From Diacronema lutheri (taxonomy: Eukaryota; Haptophyta; Pavlovophyceae; Pavlovales; Pavlovaceae), in contig JAGTXO010000036.1 in assembly GCA_019448385.1 (NCBI GenBank), forward strand, positions 310,001-374,000: a stretch of 64,000 bases of DNA, read 5' to 3'. Below, one piece after another: positions 1 through 10,731 of the stretch; position 1 is the first letter of the stretch; every line of letters begins with the position of its first letter. The translations under genes were made by a program, and so were the position numbers. The notes under the pieces were generated by a model that was not told where the DNA came from, made no database searches, and saw nothing but the letters and a program-made list of their open reading frames with translations.

Positions 1-2844
1 CCGGTCCTCCGCACCGAGCAGGATGCGGGTGCGCGCGCGCACGGCGCGGAGCGCGGCGAGGTGGTCGTCGGCAGCCATCGCTTCGAGGCCCGCGAGCCAC
101 AGCGCCTTTGGCAGCTTGAGCGACTCCGCCTGCAGCACCTTGCGGAACCAGTCGGGCAGAGCGGCCGGCGCGTGAAGCACGCGCGCCTGCCACACGCGCA
201 CGAACGGCTCGTCAATCGTGAGCGTTGAGTCGCGGAAGAGCGGCCTGTGCGGGAGGGGGCGCACGCCGCGAAGCAGCGGGCGAGCGGACGGCGGACGGAT
301 GAGACGAGCGCCTCGTCGGAGCACACCGCTCTGCGCCACGAGCCCACGCCGTGCGCCCGCGCGGAAACGCCGGCGCGCGCTGCACGCCGTCGCCGAGCAG
401 TCTCGCCATGCCCGCGCGCTGGCGCGCGGGCACACGCCGCCGCGCGCGCCGCGCGCGCGCGCGCGCGCGCGCGAGTCTCACAGCAGCTTCTGCGCGACGT
501 GGTTCTTTGCGCCCGTCGGCGAGCTCGACATGATGAAGAGGTTGTCGACGGTAAGACCGGCCGAGTCTGCACTGCTCGCGCCGTTCGCACGACTCGGCAC
601 GTCCGCGCCGGCGCCGTCGGCCGGCGCGCCCACGCCCGCGGCGACTGCTCGCGCGACAAGCGCGCCAAGCGAGTAACCGACAATCGACACGCGACTCACC
701 TTGAGCCGCGCGAGCAGCACACGCACGTCGGCGGCGAACGACGCGACGCTCAGCGGCGTATCGGCAGCATGCGCGGCGCCGTCCTGCTTCTGCGCTCGCG
801 GGCAAACGGGCGGGTGCGGCGTGCGGTGCGCTCAGCGCGCCGCGCGCGCTCGCACGCGCGGGAATGCGCACCGCGCCACGAATGTGGGGCGCACGCCCAA
901 TTTGCGCACACGCGCGCCCGCGCGCGCACCCGCGACCCGCCAAACCGGAAGAAGCCGCCCGCGGCGGTGGTGGTGGTGGCTACGGCCGCGGTCGCAGACT
1001 TGGCGCCGTCCGCGGCAGCCGCGGCGGGGGGCAGAGTCGACTCGCCAAAGCCGCGCAACGAGACGGCGACCACGCGCAGCTCGGGGTGGAAGAGCGGCGT
1101 GAGCAGCCGCCACGAGTGGAGCGAGTCGGGCCAGCCGTGCAGCAGCAGCAGCACGCGCCCGCCGCGTGGCCCCGCGTCCGTATAATGCAGCGACGCGCCG
1201 TCGGACAGAGCAACGCGACCCTCCGTTCCGCGCAGCAGCGGCTCGTCGAGCGGCGCGCACGCCGCGTACACAGCATGCCAATACGCGAGCTCGTGGCCCT
1301 GCAGCAGACGCGCCGCGCGCTCGGCCGCCTGGCGCGGCACGCCGGCGCGCAGACCCGCAGCAAGCGCGGCGACGCACGCCGTTTCAAACGCAGATGCGCG
1401 CGCGCCGTCGCGCGCGACCGCGGCCGCCGTGCGCGCCGGCGCCGCGCGCTCGACGGCGGCGTCGAGGTACGCGAGCGCGTCGTGCGGCAGCGCGTAGTGC
1501 AGCGCGAGCGAGGCGGAGAGCAGGCCGCAGAGCGCGCCGTGCGCGCCGTGTGAGAGGGCAAGCGCGGCCGCGGCGATGGCAGGCGGCGCCGCCGTGCCGA
1601 GGGCCTCGAGATGGCTGGCGAGCGCGCGCGTCGCAGCGAGTGGCTCGTGGCTGCTGCGAGCGCGCGAGCGGCGGGTGGCGCACGGCAGGACACGGCGCGC
1701 TTCAGACGCGGGCGTCGCTGGGCGCGCGGGTGGCGCACGCGGTGCGCGCTCGCGCGGCGCGCGGCGCGCGGCGCGCGGCGCGCGGCGCGCGCCTGCGCAG
1801 TTGAGACGGGTCGAGGCCGAGGGCGGCGCCGAGCGCAGTGAGCTGACGCAACGCGTCCGCCTCTTCCGCCGCCCGCCCGGCGAAAAGCGCTCGCGCCTCT
1901 GAGCGCGGCGGCGCGCGCGCGGCGAGGGCTCGAGCAGCTGCGCCCAATGCCCGCTCGACCAGCAGCTGCTCGCGCACGAAGAGCTGAAACGACTCGAGAC
2001 GGACGTAGCCGGCCTTGGCGCGCAGCCCGAACGCGTGCGCGCGGATCGCCGCATCCGCCGCCGCTGTCTGCGGCTCGGCGCGCAACGCGGCGAGCGTCTC
2101 GCGCGCGAGAGCGCACGCCTCAACCGTCGGCACTTCGCCGCCGCGTGAGTCGCTCACGCACAACAGCGCGCACGCGGCGCACAGGTACCTGCGCGAGCGG
2201 TCCCGCGGCCCGGCGGAGAGGGGCACATGAGTGGCGACGGGCTGGCGGCAGCGCGGCAACGCAGGAGACGCCGCGCATCGCGCGCGCGCCACGGCCGCCC
2301 CTCACATTGCGGCGAGCATGGCGCCCACGAGCGCCGCCCAGCGGCGTGGCGCGCGCATCACGAGAACCGAGGCGCAGCCGTCGTCAAGCCGTGCAGATGC
2401 CGCCGGCGCGCGCGCCGTCGCGCAACGCGTGCACGCTTCGCCGGCGCACAGCCGGCCCATGCGCGCGCCGAGGGCGTTGGTGGCCGCGGCGGACTCGCAC
2501 GGCACGAGCGCGAGCGCCCCGCCGAGGACGCCGCCAATTGAGAGGCAGTCGACTCCGAGGGAAACGCGCTGCGGGTTGACAGTCCAGCCCGACGCGTCGC
2601 CGCACGCGCCAAAGCGCAGGTCGTGGTTCAGGCACGTGCCCGTGCTCGCGAGCACGAGCCAGTCGTGGCTGCGATCGGGGCTCAGGCCGTGAGCGACGCC
2701 GTCGCGCGCGGCCGAGGTCGCGTCAAGCAGCGCGTTCACAACGCGCGCTTGTAGAGAGAAAGGCGGTATAGTCGGTCGCGCACGCGCGCACGCGCCAGCG
2801 AGCAGCACGCACGCGATCACTCGCCGTGCGCTCGCCGAGCGCAT
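1..2844 (-). CDS. Membrane-anchored alpha/beta hydrolase, 5 exons, 3' end beyond the window
   Basis: Five exons can be joined in phase: 2844-2306, 2188-1793, 1653-930, 789-482 and 244-1, giving 737 codons before the edge. The intron at 1654-1792 appears to be GC-AG; the others are GT-AG. The protein begins with a signal-like hydrophobic N-terminus, and a membrane segment (WAALVGAMLAAMYLCAAC) spans the first splice junction near residue 180. The hydrolase fold follows in exons 3-5: strand and oxyanion motif LLLLHGWPDSLHSW, then LRGFGEST, then the nucleophile elbow GYSLGA in exon 4, and an acidic strand ILLGAEDR at the window edge. The catalytic His would lie outside. The fold is typical of epoxide hydrolase/esterase relatives; the substrate is unknown. 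The fold is clear (seen); membrane anchoring is inferred. The long N-terminal half is not recognised. Confidence 0.75.
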
Positions 2845-3187
2845 GCCGGCGAGAGCGACACCAGAGGAAGCAGCCAGCGTCTCTCCTTAAAAAAGCGCAC
2901 AAAATGCCTAGAAAATCCGGCTAGTCATGTGATGGCCTTCTTCGCGTCGGCCTGGGGGCTGGGAGCTGCCAGACACCAGGGCTTTTGTCCTGCAACGTGC
3001 TGATGCCAGTTGGAATCACTCAGGGCAATATCGCCTACGTCCATCACCAATTGAGGTGCGCGCCGACAGTTCGCGCGGTCGGCATCGTCGAACGCGCCGG
3101 CGTCCGGCGCGCGCGCATATCCGAGGACGATCGGCGCTGCGCGCCCACCGGGCGCGTGGGCCGCGGCGCGGGCGAGAGCTCAGCGTG
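2845..3187. other. Intergenic, 343 bp
   Basis: This lies between the hydrolase start and the SET-gene stop. A TTAAAAAA stretch at about 2887-2894, some 40 nt upstream of the hydrolase ATG, is the only AT-rich core-promoter-like feature. I see no supported gene in it. Confidence 0.5.
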
Positions 3188-3625
3188 CTAGTCAAATTCG
3201 ACACCCACTTTGCTGCTGGACGAGACCTCGTGCTCCTTGCAGATGGCCTCAAACCACGCGAGCATGTCGTGCTGCGAGTAGTCGTCGAGCAGCTCCTCGC
3301 CAGGCTCGATGTCGCGCAGCGCAAAGGAGCTTGCCGGGTCGTCGGGCAAGGTGCCCGTATTCGGCGCCTTTGAATGGTTCCAGAAGCGCCCATCGTCCAG
3401 GATCTCGCACACCAGCCCGTCCCAGCAGTAGGCGTGCTCTAGGAAGTGGATGACCGCCTCCGGCGGGCGCCTCGCGAGCTCGGCGCGCACCTCGTCCGCG
3501 TTCGCGTATGTGCGCACACTCTGCTCGCTGTACTTCCACAGGAGCGCGCCTTTGGAGATGCGCTCCTTCGCGAACAGCCCCAGCCCCGCGATCGTCGACT
3601 CCTTTAGGTCGTACGCGATCTGCAT
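3188..3625 (-). CDS. Small SET-domain protein (145 aa), single exon
   Basis: A complete intronless frame of 145 residues that is almost entirely a SET fold. It starts with the GLGLFAKERISKG strand set typical of SET N-terminal halves, has the AdoMet/pseudoknot motif WNHSKAPNTG (NHS at residues 83-85) and ends with the partner motif GEELLDDYSQHD (DDY at 114-116). Family knowledge: SET proteins transfer methyl groups from S-adenosylmethionine to lysines. Short, stand-alone forms with no pre-SET or post-SET cysteines are common in algae and often have unknown substrates. The Tyr of the second motif is present, so activity is plausible. It ends in TAG. It is transcribed away from the UPRT gene, with 80 bp between the two starts. 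Confidence 0.85.
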   Translation of the reverse strand: MQIAYDLKESTIAGLGLFAKERISKGALLWKYSEQSVRTYANADEVRAELARRPPEAVIHFLEHAYCWDGLVCEILDDGRFWNHSKAPNTGTLPDDPASSFALRDIEPGEELLDDYSQHDMLAWFEAICKEHEVSSSSKVGVEFD

Positions 3626-3705
3626 GCCCTAGCGCCACCCCCGCGCCAGACTACGTGACGGTAGCCGACCGGCAAAGCGGTAAAAACGAAAAAGTGGACA
3701 ACACG
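3626..3705. promoter_or_regulatory. Shared divergent promoter of the SET and UPRT genes
   Basis: Only 80 bp separate the two start codons, so both promoters must share this space. An A-rich stretch (taaaaacgaaaaag, about 3681-3694) lies directly before the UPRT ATG and stands out in GC-rich surroundings. The function is inferred from geometry only. Confidence 0.45.
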
Positions 3706-4614
3706 ATGAACATGAATGCGAGCGCGCGACGGGCAGAGATGGCTGCGGGAGGAGAGGTGCCCGCCACGTCGAACGTGCACGTTTCGAGCCACCCTCTCAT
3801 CGCGCACAAGGTGACGCAGCTCCGCAAGGCCGATTTGAGCACGCGTGAGTACCAGCAGCTGATGAAGGAAGTGTCGACCCTCGTCCTGTGCGCGCCTGCG
3901 TGCGCAACTCGTTGCCGCCACCCGCGCGCGCGACGAGCGGCCCGAATGACATGCGCCGCGCACGTGGGCGCCTCTGCGAGCACACAGCGCGGGCATGCCG
4001 CGCGCTCGGGGCCGAGCCGCGAGGGCCCGGCGTGCAGCCATACGTTGGCGTCCGAGTGAGCCGCGCGCACTCGGCCCGTGCGGCGCAGGTACGAGGCGAC
4101 GCACCAGCTCAAGCTCTGCCCGACGACCATCGAGACGGACGAGGACAGCAAAAAGTATTCGCGCACAGGGCAGAAGCTCGTCGAGCGGCTCGGTGTCGCG
4201 CCCATCCTGCGCGGCGGCCTCGGGATGGCGGAGGCGGCAACCGAGATGTTGCCGACCGCGCAGGTTTGGCACCTTGGAATCTATCGTGACAAGGCGTCGC
4301 TCCTGCCCGTGGAGTATTACAACAAGCTGCCCAAAAAGGTGTCGGTCGAGCGCGTTTTCCTTCTCGACCCGATGCCCATCTCCGGCTCGACCGCAGTCGC
4401 CGCGCTCGACATCCTGAAGGCGTGGGGGTCGACCGCCGGCCACCCCTTCGCGGTCGAGCTCGTCTGCCTCGTCGCGAAGGCGGAGGCCATCAAGCTCCTG
4501 ACCGAGTGCCATCCCGACGTCCACCTGCACGTCGGGATGGTCGACGACGATGAGGCTGTGCCGCTGATGCCGAGCCTCGGCGACGTGGGTGACCGGCTCT
4601 TCAACACATTTTGA
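3706..4614 (+). CDS. Uracil phosphoribosyltransferase (UPRTase), 2 exons, 235 aa
   Basis: Exons 3706-3887 and 4089-4614 join in phase (CT|GTGCGC ... GCGCAG|G), giving STLVLYEATHQL across the junction, which matches the conserved ATLLAYEAT region of UPRTases. Other family blocks: HPLIAHKVTQLR near the N-terminus, PILRGGLGM, LGIYRDKASLLPVEYYNKLP, the PRPP loop LLDPMPISGSTA near residues 152-163, and the uracil-binding end PSLGDVGDRLFNTF. The enzyme makes UMP from uracil and PRPP (pyrimidine salvage), presumably in the cytosol. The usual ATGG of the PRPP loop reads ISGS here, a conservative variant. A second ATG lies two codons downstream at 3712. Length is normal for the family. Confidence 0.9.
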
Positions 4615-5049
4615 CGGCGCAAGCGGGCGATCGCTGCCGACCGCACAGCCGATGCGCGGCGAGCGTTCGGCTGACGTAGAGCCTGCGCCGCCGTGAACGG
4701 CAATGCTGGCCGCTCGGCAGTGCTTCCCACAGTCAAATGCTGAGTCAGCATTTCTGGCGGCAAAAAGCGCCGTCGCCTTCTTCCTCCCTGGGCGAGATGC
4801 AGGAGCGCCCCGACGTGCCGTCGCGCACAGAGCCGCGCGTCGGTCCGCGCGCATAGCGGCGAGGGAGTAGCGGGCGCAGCGCCGATTGCCTTACCCGGTC
4901 AAGGCGTGGTCGTCACCGGACGAAGCGTTCACCCGGCGCGCGCCCGCACGCCCAACTGCCGTCCGCGCGTCGCATGCGCAGCAGGCGCCAACAAGCCGCG
5001 GCATGACGCTGGCCTGCTCGCCGATGACGACGACGATGACGACGATGAT
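4615..5049. other. Intergenic, 435 bp
   Basis: No gene is supported between the UPRT stop and the first ATG of the next gene. The frame of the downstream gene stays open upstream to about 4906 and encodes an Asp run immediately before that ATG, so an unrecognised 5' exon or a non-ATG start cannot be excluded. Confidence 0.4.
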
Positions 5050-7053
5050 ATGGAGCTCATGCGCACGCTGTATGAACCGAATCGCCCGCCCTCCGGCATG
5101 GCGCGCGTCGGCGGCCACGCGCACAACGTGCCGCCAATTCTCGCAAACTTTGCTCGCGCTAAGGCTTACCCTCCGCGCGCGCCTTTCGGCCGTGGGCAAA
5201 GCAACGACGCGCCGACGCAGCCAGGCGAGTGTCCAATCGAGGTGCGCTCCGGCAGCCGCGAGATGGGCGCTGCCGCATGCGGCGCCACGGAGCAGCGCAT
5301 GGGAGAAGCCGCTTGCTGCGACACGGCGCACGGCAATGACCCCGCCGCCGCTGAGCGTGCGCCCACGGCCGCGGCAGCGGCTAGCATCGCGTCGCAGTCG
5401 CTCGACGGGCATTCGTCAGCCACGATCGACGCTCACCTGCTGCCCGCGGACCGTCTCATTCCTCCTCCGCGCACGACCCTCGCCACGCCGCCGCAAGCTC
5501 CGGCCGTGGGCAGCAGGCCGCCGGGGCCTCGCTCTTTCAAGTCGCCTGCCCTCGCCACGCTCGGCACGCCGTCGCAGCGCGGGCTCAGCCCGCCACCCGC
5601 AGAGGAGCCGCACCCTCCGCCACACATGTTGCGCACTCCCCCGACCGCCGACAATGCAGCAAAGGCATCACCACCGCCGCCGCCGACGGTGGGACTGCTT
5701 GGCAGCGGCGGCGGCTGCGAGGAGGGTGAGCAGCGCGCTGCGCGGCGACTGGTGGAGATGCCGCCGTCCTTTCACTCGCAGCAGCGCGCCGCCGAGGTCA
5801 AGAACTCGCTGGCAAAGGCTGCGCCGTCAGCGGCCGAGCTCTCGCCGAGCGAGCAGGCTCCGTCGGAGATCGAGCATTCCTCGGCTGCACCCGCCGGCGC
5901 CGCCGCGCTGCACGCGCGCACGGCCGAGCAGCAGCTTGTCGATCCGTCCGACGAGCTCCGCGCAACCGCATCTTGCCGCGCGCACACGGATAAGCCTGCC
6001 AGCGCTTTGCAGAGCTTGCCCAAGTCGACATTCGCCCGCGCCACGCCACCTCTCACACGCGCTCCGGGGCACCCGCCAAAGTCGCTGCTTGTCCCGGCGC
6101 AGCTACCATCCGGCTGTGTGGCGTGTGGCTCCGAGCCAACGAGCGCCTTGCCGCGCGACGTGTCGCTGCGGCTTGGCGCGGCAACCCTCGCGCTGGCCAA
6201 CTCGGATCGCGAGCCGCAGCCAGAGCAGGCGCCTACGGCGTGCGAGATGATGCCGCCGCCGCCGCATACCCGCGTCTCGGCCCGCGCCCTTCCCTCCGTG
6301 CAGCACGGCGCACGGCTGCTTGCGCCGCTTACGCCGCTTACGCCGCTTACGCCGCTCACGCCGCTCCCCAGCCTCGCTGCTCTACCCGTGACGCAGCCTG
6401 CGCCAGCGCCGTCGCTGCACCAGTCGGCGAAACCCGCATCGGCGCGCACGCCGACCGTCGGCATGCCCCGCATGCTGCCGTCTGCCACGGGCGATGCTCC
6501 GCTCGGCCGCAGCTCCGCTTTGCAGTTCGACCCGGCGCCACGTGTGGCCAAGCGCACGTTCGAGCTGACAGTCGACCGGCGTCTCGAGCCGACCGTCGAC
6601 TCGGCGCTGCGCATGGCCAAGCGCACACTTGAGCCGATCGTCGACCCGGCGCTGCGCCCGACCAAGCGCACGCTCGAGCTCACCGACGACCCTGACGCTA
6701 AGGTACCGAAGACCGCTCCTGCCGCGTCCCACGCGGCCGGCACGCACGCGCCCGCTCCGCCACGCCGTCTCATGTCCACCGGCGTGCACGCTGAGCGCGT
6801 CAGCTCGCACGATGAGCGCCTCGACGCGCTGGCCGCGCAGGACCAGGCGTGCAGCGCTGAGCTGATGCGCTGCGCGCTCATGTTCTCGCCGATACGCGAG
6901 TTCGCCGCGCTTGCCGAGGAGATCGACTTTGCCCCCCTGCTTCAGCGGCTGGACAAGCTGTGCGTGGTGCTTGGAGTCGACACGGTCTCGGCGCAATGCT
7001 CGCGAATGGTCGCGGCCGAGAACATCGAGCTCACAGACGTCGGGATCGATTAG
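5050..7053 (+). CDS. Proline/alanine-rich protein of unknown function (667 aa)
   Basis: One intronless frame ending in TAG. I chose the first ATG (MELMRTLYEPNRPPSG); it follows an acidic run that is also open upstream. I do not recognise the protein. Most of it is low-complexity Pro/Ala/Ser sequence. A 9-bp tandem repeat at about 6325-6366 encodes LTPLTPLTPLTP. At about 6535-6700 a degenerate unit of roughly 14-18 residues, core (M/V/T)(A)KRT(L/F)E(L/P), occurs about three times and is rich in Lys-Arg pairs. The last 75 residues are ordinary helical sequence (AALAEEIDFAPLLQRLDKLC), the likely folded part. This could be a nuclear or cytoskeletal scaffold, but nothing proves it. Confidence 0.6.
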   Translation: MELMRTLYEPNRPPSGMARVGGHAHNVPPILANFARAKAYPPRAPFGRGQSNDAPTQPGECPIEVRSGSREMGAAACGATEQRMGEAACCDTAHGNDPAAAERAPTAAAAASIASQSLDGHSSATIDAHLLPADRLIPPPRTTLATPPQAPAVGSRPPGPRSFKSPALATLGTPSQRGLSPPPAEEPHPPPHMLRTPPTADNAAKASPPPPPTVGLLGSGGGCEEGEQRAARRLVEMPPSFHSQQRAAEVKNSLAKAAPSAAELSPSEQAPSEIEHSSAAPAGAAALHARTAEQQLVDPSDELRATASCRAHTDKPASALQSLPKSTFARATPPLTRAPGHPPKSLLVPAQLPSGCVACGSEPTSALPRDVSLRLGAATLALANSDREPQPEQAPTACEMMPPPPHTRVSARALPSVQHGARLLAPLTPLTPLTPLTPLPSLAALPVTQPAPAPSLHQSAKPASARTPTVGMPRMLPSATGDAPLGRSSALQFDPAPRVAKRTFELTVDRRLEPTVDSALRMAKRTLEPIVDPALRPTKRTLELTDDPDAKVPKTAPAASHAAGTHAPAPPRRLMSTGVHAERVSSHDERLDALAAQDQACSAELMRCALMFSPIREFAALAEEIDFAPLLQRLDKLCVVLGVDTVSAQCSRMVAAENIELTDVGID

Positions 7054-7390
7054 CTCAAGCTCGTCCGAGCATGCACCTGCACACAAGAGCTTGAGATGCT
7101 GCGACACGCCGACGTCGACGGCGCCAGCGACTCGACGGCGCCAGCGACTGGACGGCCAGCGGCACATCCGCAGACGCCAGGGCCGATGCTGGCGGCCAAA
7201 GGCCAGTGGCGACGAGCTGCACCGCAATGGGGCATGAGCCCAACCAACATCAAGCGAGGCCTCTTGCGCGCGCCCCAGAGTCCGCACCAAGCGACTGGTC
7301 TGACATGCGCGCGCCGCGCCAGACCAAAGCCGGGCGGGATGCTGGCGAAACGGCTCGCGAGGGCACGCCGTCTCGACAGCAAGGCGCGGC
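7054..7390. other. Convergent intergenic, 337 bp
   Basis: The space between two 3' ends (TAG of the proline-rich gene and TGA of the 121-aa gene). Near 7125-7150 the block 'gcgactggacgg / gcgactcgacgg' is repeated. I see no gene. Confidence 0.4.
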
Positions 7391-7756
7391 TCATCCGTGC
7401 TCAAGCGTGCCGAGCAGACTCGAGACGGTCTGCAGCGCCAAGTCGGCTTTTTGCACGGCGTGCACGTGGTGCGCGTACAGCTCCGGGTGGTCGTGCTGCA
7501 TCGACTGCATGAGCGGATCGGACTGCTCCTCGTTCCACGACGTCTGCAGCGTCGATTGCAGCACGTGCGTGACCGAGAGTCCGAGAGCCGAGATCGGCTC
7601 GCCGCCGCCCTCCATGTGCTCGTGCATGCCATCGCCAATGCCGTGGCTGATATCGGCCGCCTGCGTAAGGAAGCCGCGGATGCGTGCGAGGACCACGTCG
7701 TCGCTGCCACGCGTCGCCCCACCGACCGGGTCCGCGCCCAAAACAATTGTCGCCAT
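7391..7756 (-). CDS. Small conserved-looking protein, unknown (121 aa)
   Basis: An intronless frame starting MATIVLGADPVGG and ending GTLEHG. It has balanced composition, unlike shadow frames here: it is acidic and His-rich, with predicted helices (LARIRGFLTQAADISHGIGDGMHEHM; MQSMQHDHPELYAHHVHAVQKADLALQTV) and no signal peptide or membrane segment. I do not recognise a family. Its ATG is 43 bp from the ATG of the divergent transporter gene, so the two probably share a promoter. The frame is open further upstream, but that part overlaps the transporter's coding strand and is a shadow. Confidence 0.6.
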   Translation of the reverse strand: MATIVLGADPVGGATRGSDDVVLARIRGFLTQAADISHGIGDGMHEHMEGGGEPISALGLSVTHVLQSTLQTSWNEEQSDPLMQSMQHDHPELYAHHVHAVQKADLALQTVSSLLGTLEHG

Positions 7757-7799
7757 GCTTGAGAGAGCGATTTCAAAAGAGCGCGGCAAAAAAGTGGGC
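7757..7799. promoter_or_regulatory. 43-bp divergent promoter/leader between the 121-aa gene and the transporter
   Basis: The two start codons are 43 bp apart; the spacer is A-rich (tttcaaaagag, ggcaaaaaag). Untranslated leaders of the two genes must be extremely short or overlap. An alternative transporter ATG at 7755 would overlap the other gene's start codon. Confidence 0.4.
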
Positions 7800-10695
7800 A
7801 TGATGCTCGCGCGCGGCGTGCTGCTTCGGCGCACGGTCGCGCGCGGTGTGGCCCGGCCCGCATGGGCGGCGCGCGAGGTGAGGAGCTTGGGCGCGAGCAG
7901 CTCGACAACTGCGTTCGAGCCGCCGCCTCGCGCGCCGGGCCCGCTCATGCGCCTGCTTGGGCCCGATACGGCGGTCGCGTCGCCGGGCTTTACAAATCGC
8001 TGGGCGATGATGGTGCCCGCGTTCACCACGCACCTGTGCCTGGGCGGGCCGGGGTTTGGCTGGTCGGTGCTCTCGTCGGCCATCGTGCGCGAGCACGGCT
8101 TTGTGTGCTCCGCCGCTACAGACTGGACGCTTTTCGACGTGACGATGCCGATGCCGATCTTCTTCACGTTCCTCGGCCTCGCCGGCGCCGCGTTTGGCAA
8201 GTGGCAGAATGCCGTTGGGCCGCGCATGGCGATCGGAGCGGGCGGGCTTCTCTTCGGGGGCGGCATGTGCGTGGGCGCGCTCGGCATCGCCACGCACAAT
8301 CTGCCGCTCCTCTACTTTGGCTTTGGTGTGCTCGGCGGCTCGGGCACGGGGCTGTGCTACACGCCGCCGATGCAGGCGCTCATGCTCTGGTTCCCGGACA
8401 AGAAGGGCCTCGCGATGGGTTGCCTCGTCGCGGGCTTTGGCGCGGGCGGTCTCGCCTTCGTCCCTGCGATGACGCAGCTGATGACTGCCTTTCAGCGCGT
8501 GCCCACGTACCTGGGGCCTGTCGGCGCGGTCGAGACGAGCACGCACGCTGGTGCGCTCCTCGCGCGCTCTGCCGACGGCGCCGAGCTCGTCGCGGCGGTG
8601 CAGGCGACGAGCGCCGATCTGGCCAAGATCTCGGGCGACCTGGCGACCGGCCTGTACGTCGTCGGCTCGGGCACCACCGGCGCCGCACAGGCGCTCGCCA
8701 TCGCGGGCGTCGTGTACGCAGCCATGCTGAGCACGTGCGCCCTTGCAATCTGCCGGCCGCGCGCCGGTTGGCTGCCGGCGGGGTACACACCGCCGGCGAG
8801 CGCGGTGGACTTGCCGTCGCTCAGTGTGGACCAGGTGATGCGCACGCCCCAATTCTACCAGCTGGGCGTCACGTTCTCGTGCCTGACGTGCGGCATCTAC
8901 GGCATCTTCTCCGTCGCCAAGGGGATGATGTCGGAGGTCTTCTCGGGCGCGCTGCCGCTGCTCGTCACGTCGGGGTTCACGTCGGGTTACTTGATGATGC
9001 TCTCGCTCGCAAATCTGTCCGGTCGCTTCGGCATGGCGACCCTTTCTGATCGCATCGGCTGCAAGAACACGTACAACGCGATCATCGCCACGCTCATCCC
9101 AATCTACTTCACCGCGCCACTCCTCGTGCAGCAGGCAAGGGCGCGCGCTCGCGCGCCGCGCGCGGTGGATGCGGCCATCGTTGTCGCGCGCTGCGCTGCG
9201 CCCGCCCCTCGCGCCTCGCGCGCTGCGCTCCTGTTGGGCCGCAGCGCCCCCCCGTCTTCCTTTCTCCCTTTCGCCAAGTGCGGCGCCATCATGGCTTGAC
9301 CCCCCCCCCCCCCCCCCGTCTTCCTTTCTCCCTTTCGCCAAGTGCGGCGCCATCATGGCTTGACCCCCCCCCCCCCCCCCCCTTTTCTCCCTTTCGCCAA
9401 GTGCGGCGCCATCATGGCTTGACCCCCCCCCCCCCCCCCCGTCTTCCTTTCTCCCTTTCGCCAAGTGCGGCGCCATCATGGCTTGACCCCCCCCCCCCCC
9501 CTTTTTCTCCCTTTCGCCAAGTGCGGCGCCATCATGGCTTGACCCCCCCCCCCCCCCCCCCCCCGTCTTCCTTTCTCCCTTTCGCCAAGTGCGGCGCCAT
9601 CATGGCTTGACCGTCCCCCCCCCCCCCCCCCCGTCTTCCTTTCTCCCTTTCGCCAAGCGCGGCGCCATCATGGCTTGACCGTCCCCCCCCCCCCCCCCCC
9701 CCGTCTTCCTTTCTCCCTTTCGCCAAGTGCGGCGCCATCATGGCTTGACCCCCTCCCCCCCCCCCCCCCCTTTTCTCCCTTTCGCCAAGTGCGGCGCCAT
9801 CATGGCTTGACCCCCCCCCCCCCCCCCCCCCGTCTTCCTTTCTCCCTTTCGCCAAGCGCGGCGCCATCATGGCTTGACCCCCCCCCCCCCCCCCCCCCCT
9901 TTTCTCCCTTTCGCCAAGTGCGGCGCCATCATGGCTTGACCCCCCCCCCCCCCCCCTTTTCTCCCTTTCGCCAAGTGCGGCGCCATCATGGCTTGACCGC
10001 CCCCCCCCTCCCCTTTTCTCCCTTTCGCCAAGCGCGGCGCCATCATGGCTTGACCGTCCCCCCCCCCCCCCCCCCCCCCGTCTTCCTTTCTCCCTTTCGC
10101 CAAGTGCGGCGCCATCATGGCTTGACCCCCCCCCCCCCCTTTTCTCCCTTTCGCCAAGTGCGGCGCCATCATGGCTTGACCCCCCCCCCCCCCCCCCCCC
10201 GTCTTCCTTTCTCCCTTTCGCCAAGTGCGGCGCCATCATGGCTTGACCGTCCCCCCCCCCCCCCCCCCCCCCGTCTTCCTTTCTCCCTTTCGCCAAGCGC
10301 GGCGCCATCATGGCTTGACCGTCCCCCCCCCCCCCCCCCCCCCCTTTTCTCCCTTTCGCCAAGTGCGGCGCCATCATGGCTTGACCCCCCCCCCCCCCCC
10401 CCCTTTCTCCCTTTCGCCAAGTGCGGCGCCATCATGGCTTGACCGCCCCCCCCCTCCCCTTTTCTCCCTTTCGCCAAGTGCGGCGCCATCATGGCTTGAC
10501 CGCCCCCCCCCTCCCCTTTTCTCCCTTTCGCCAAGCGCGGCGCCATCATGGCTTGACCGCCCCCCCCCCCCCCCCCCCCCGTCTTCCTTTCTCCCTTTCG
10601 CCAAGTGCGGCGCCATCATGGCTTGACCCCCCCCCCCCCCCCCCCCCCCCGTCTTCCTTTCTCCCTTTCGCCAAGTGCGGCGCCATCATGGCTTG

Positions 10696-10731
<36 letters not shown>

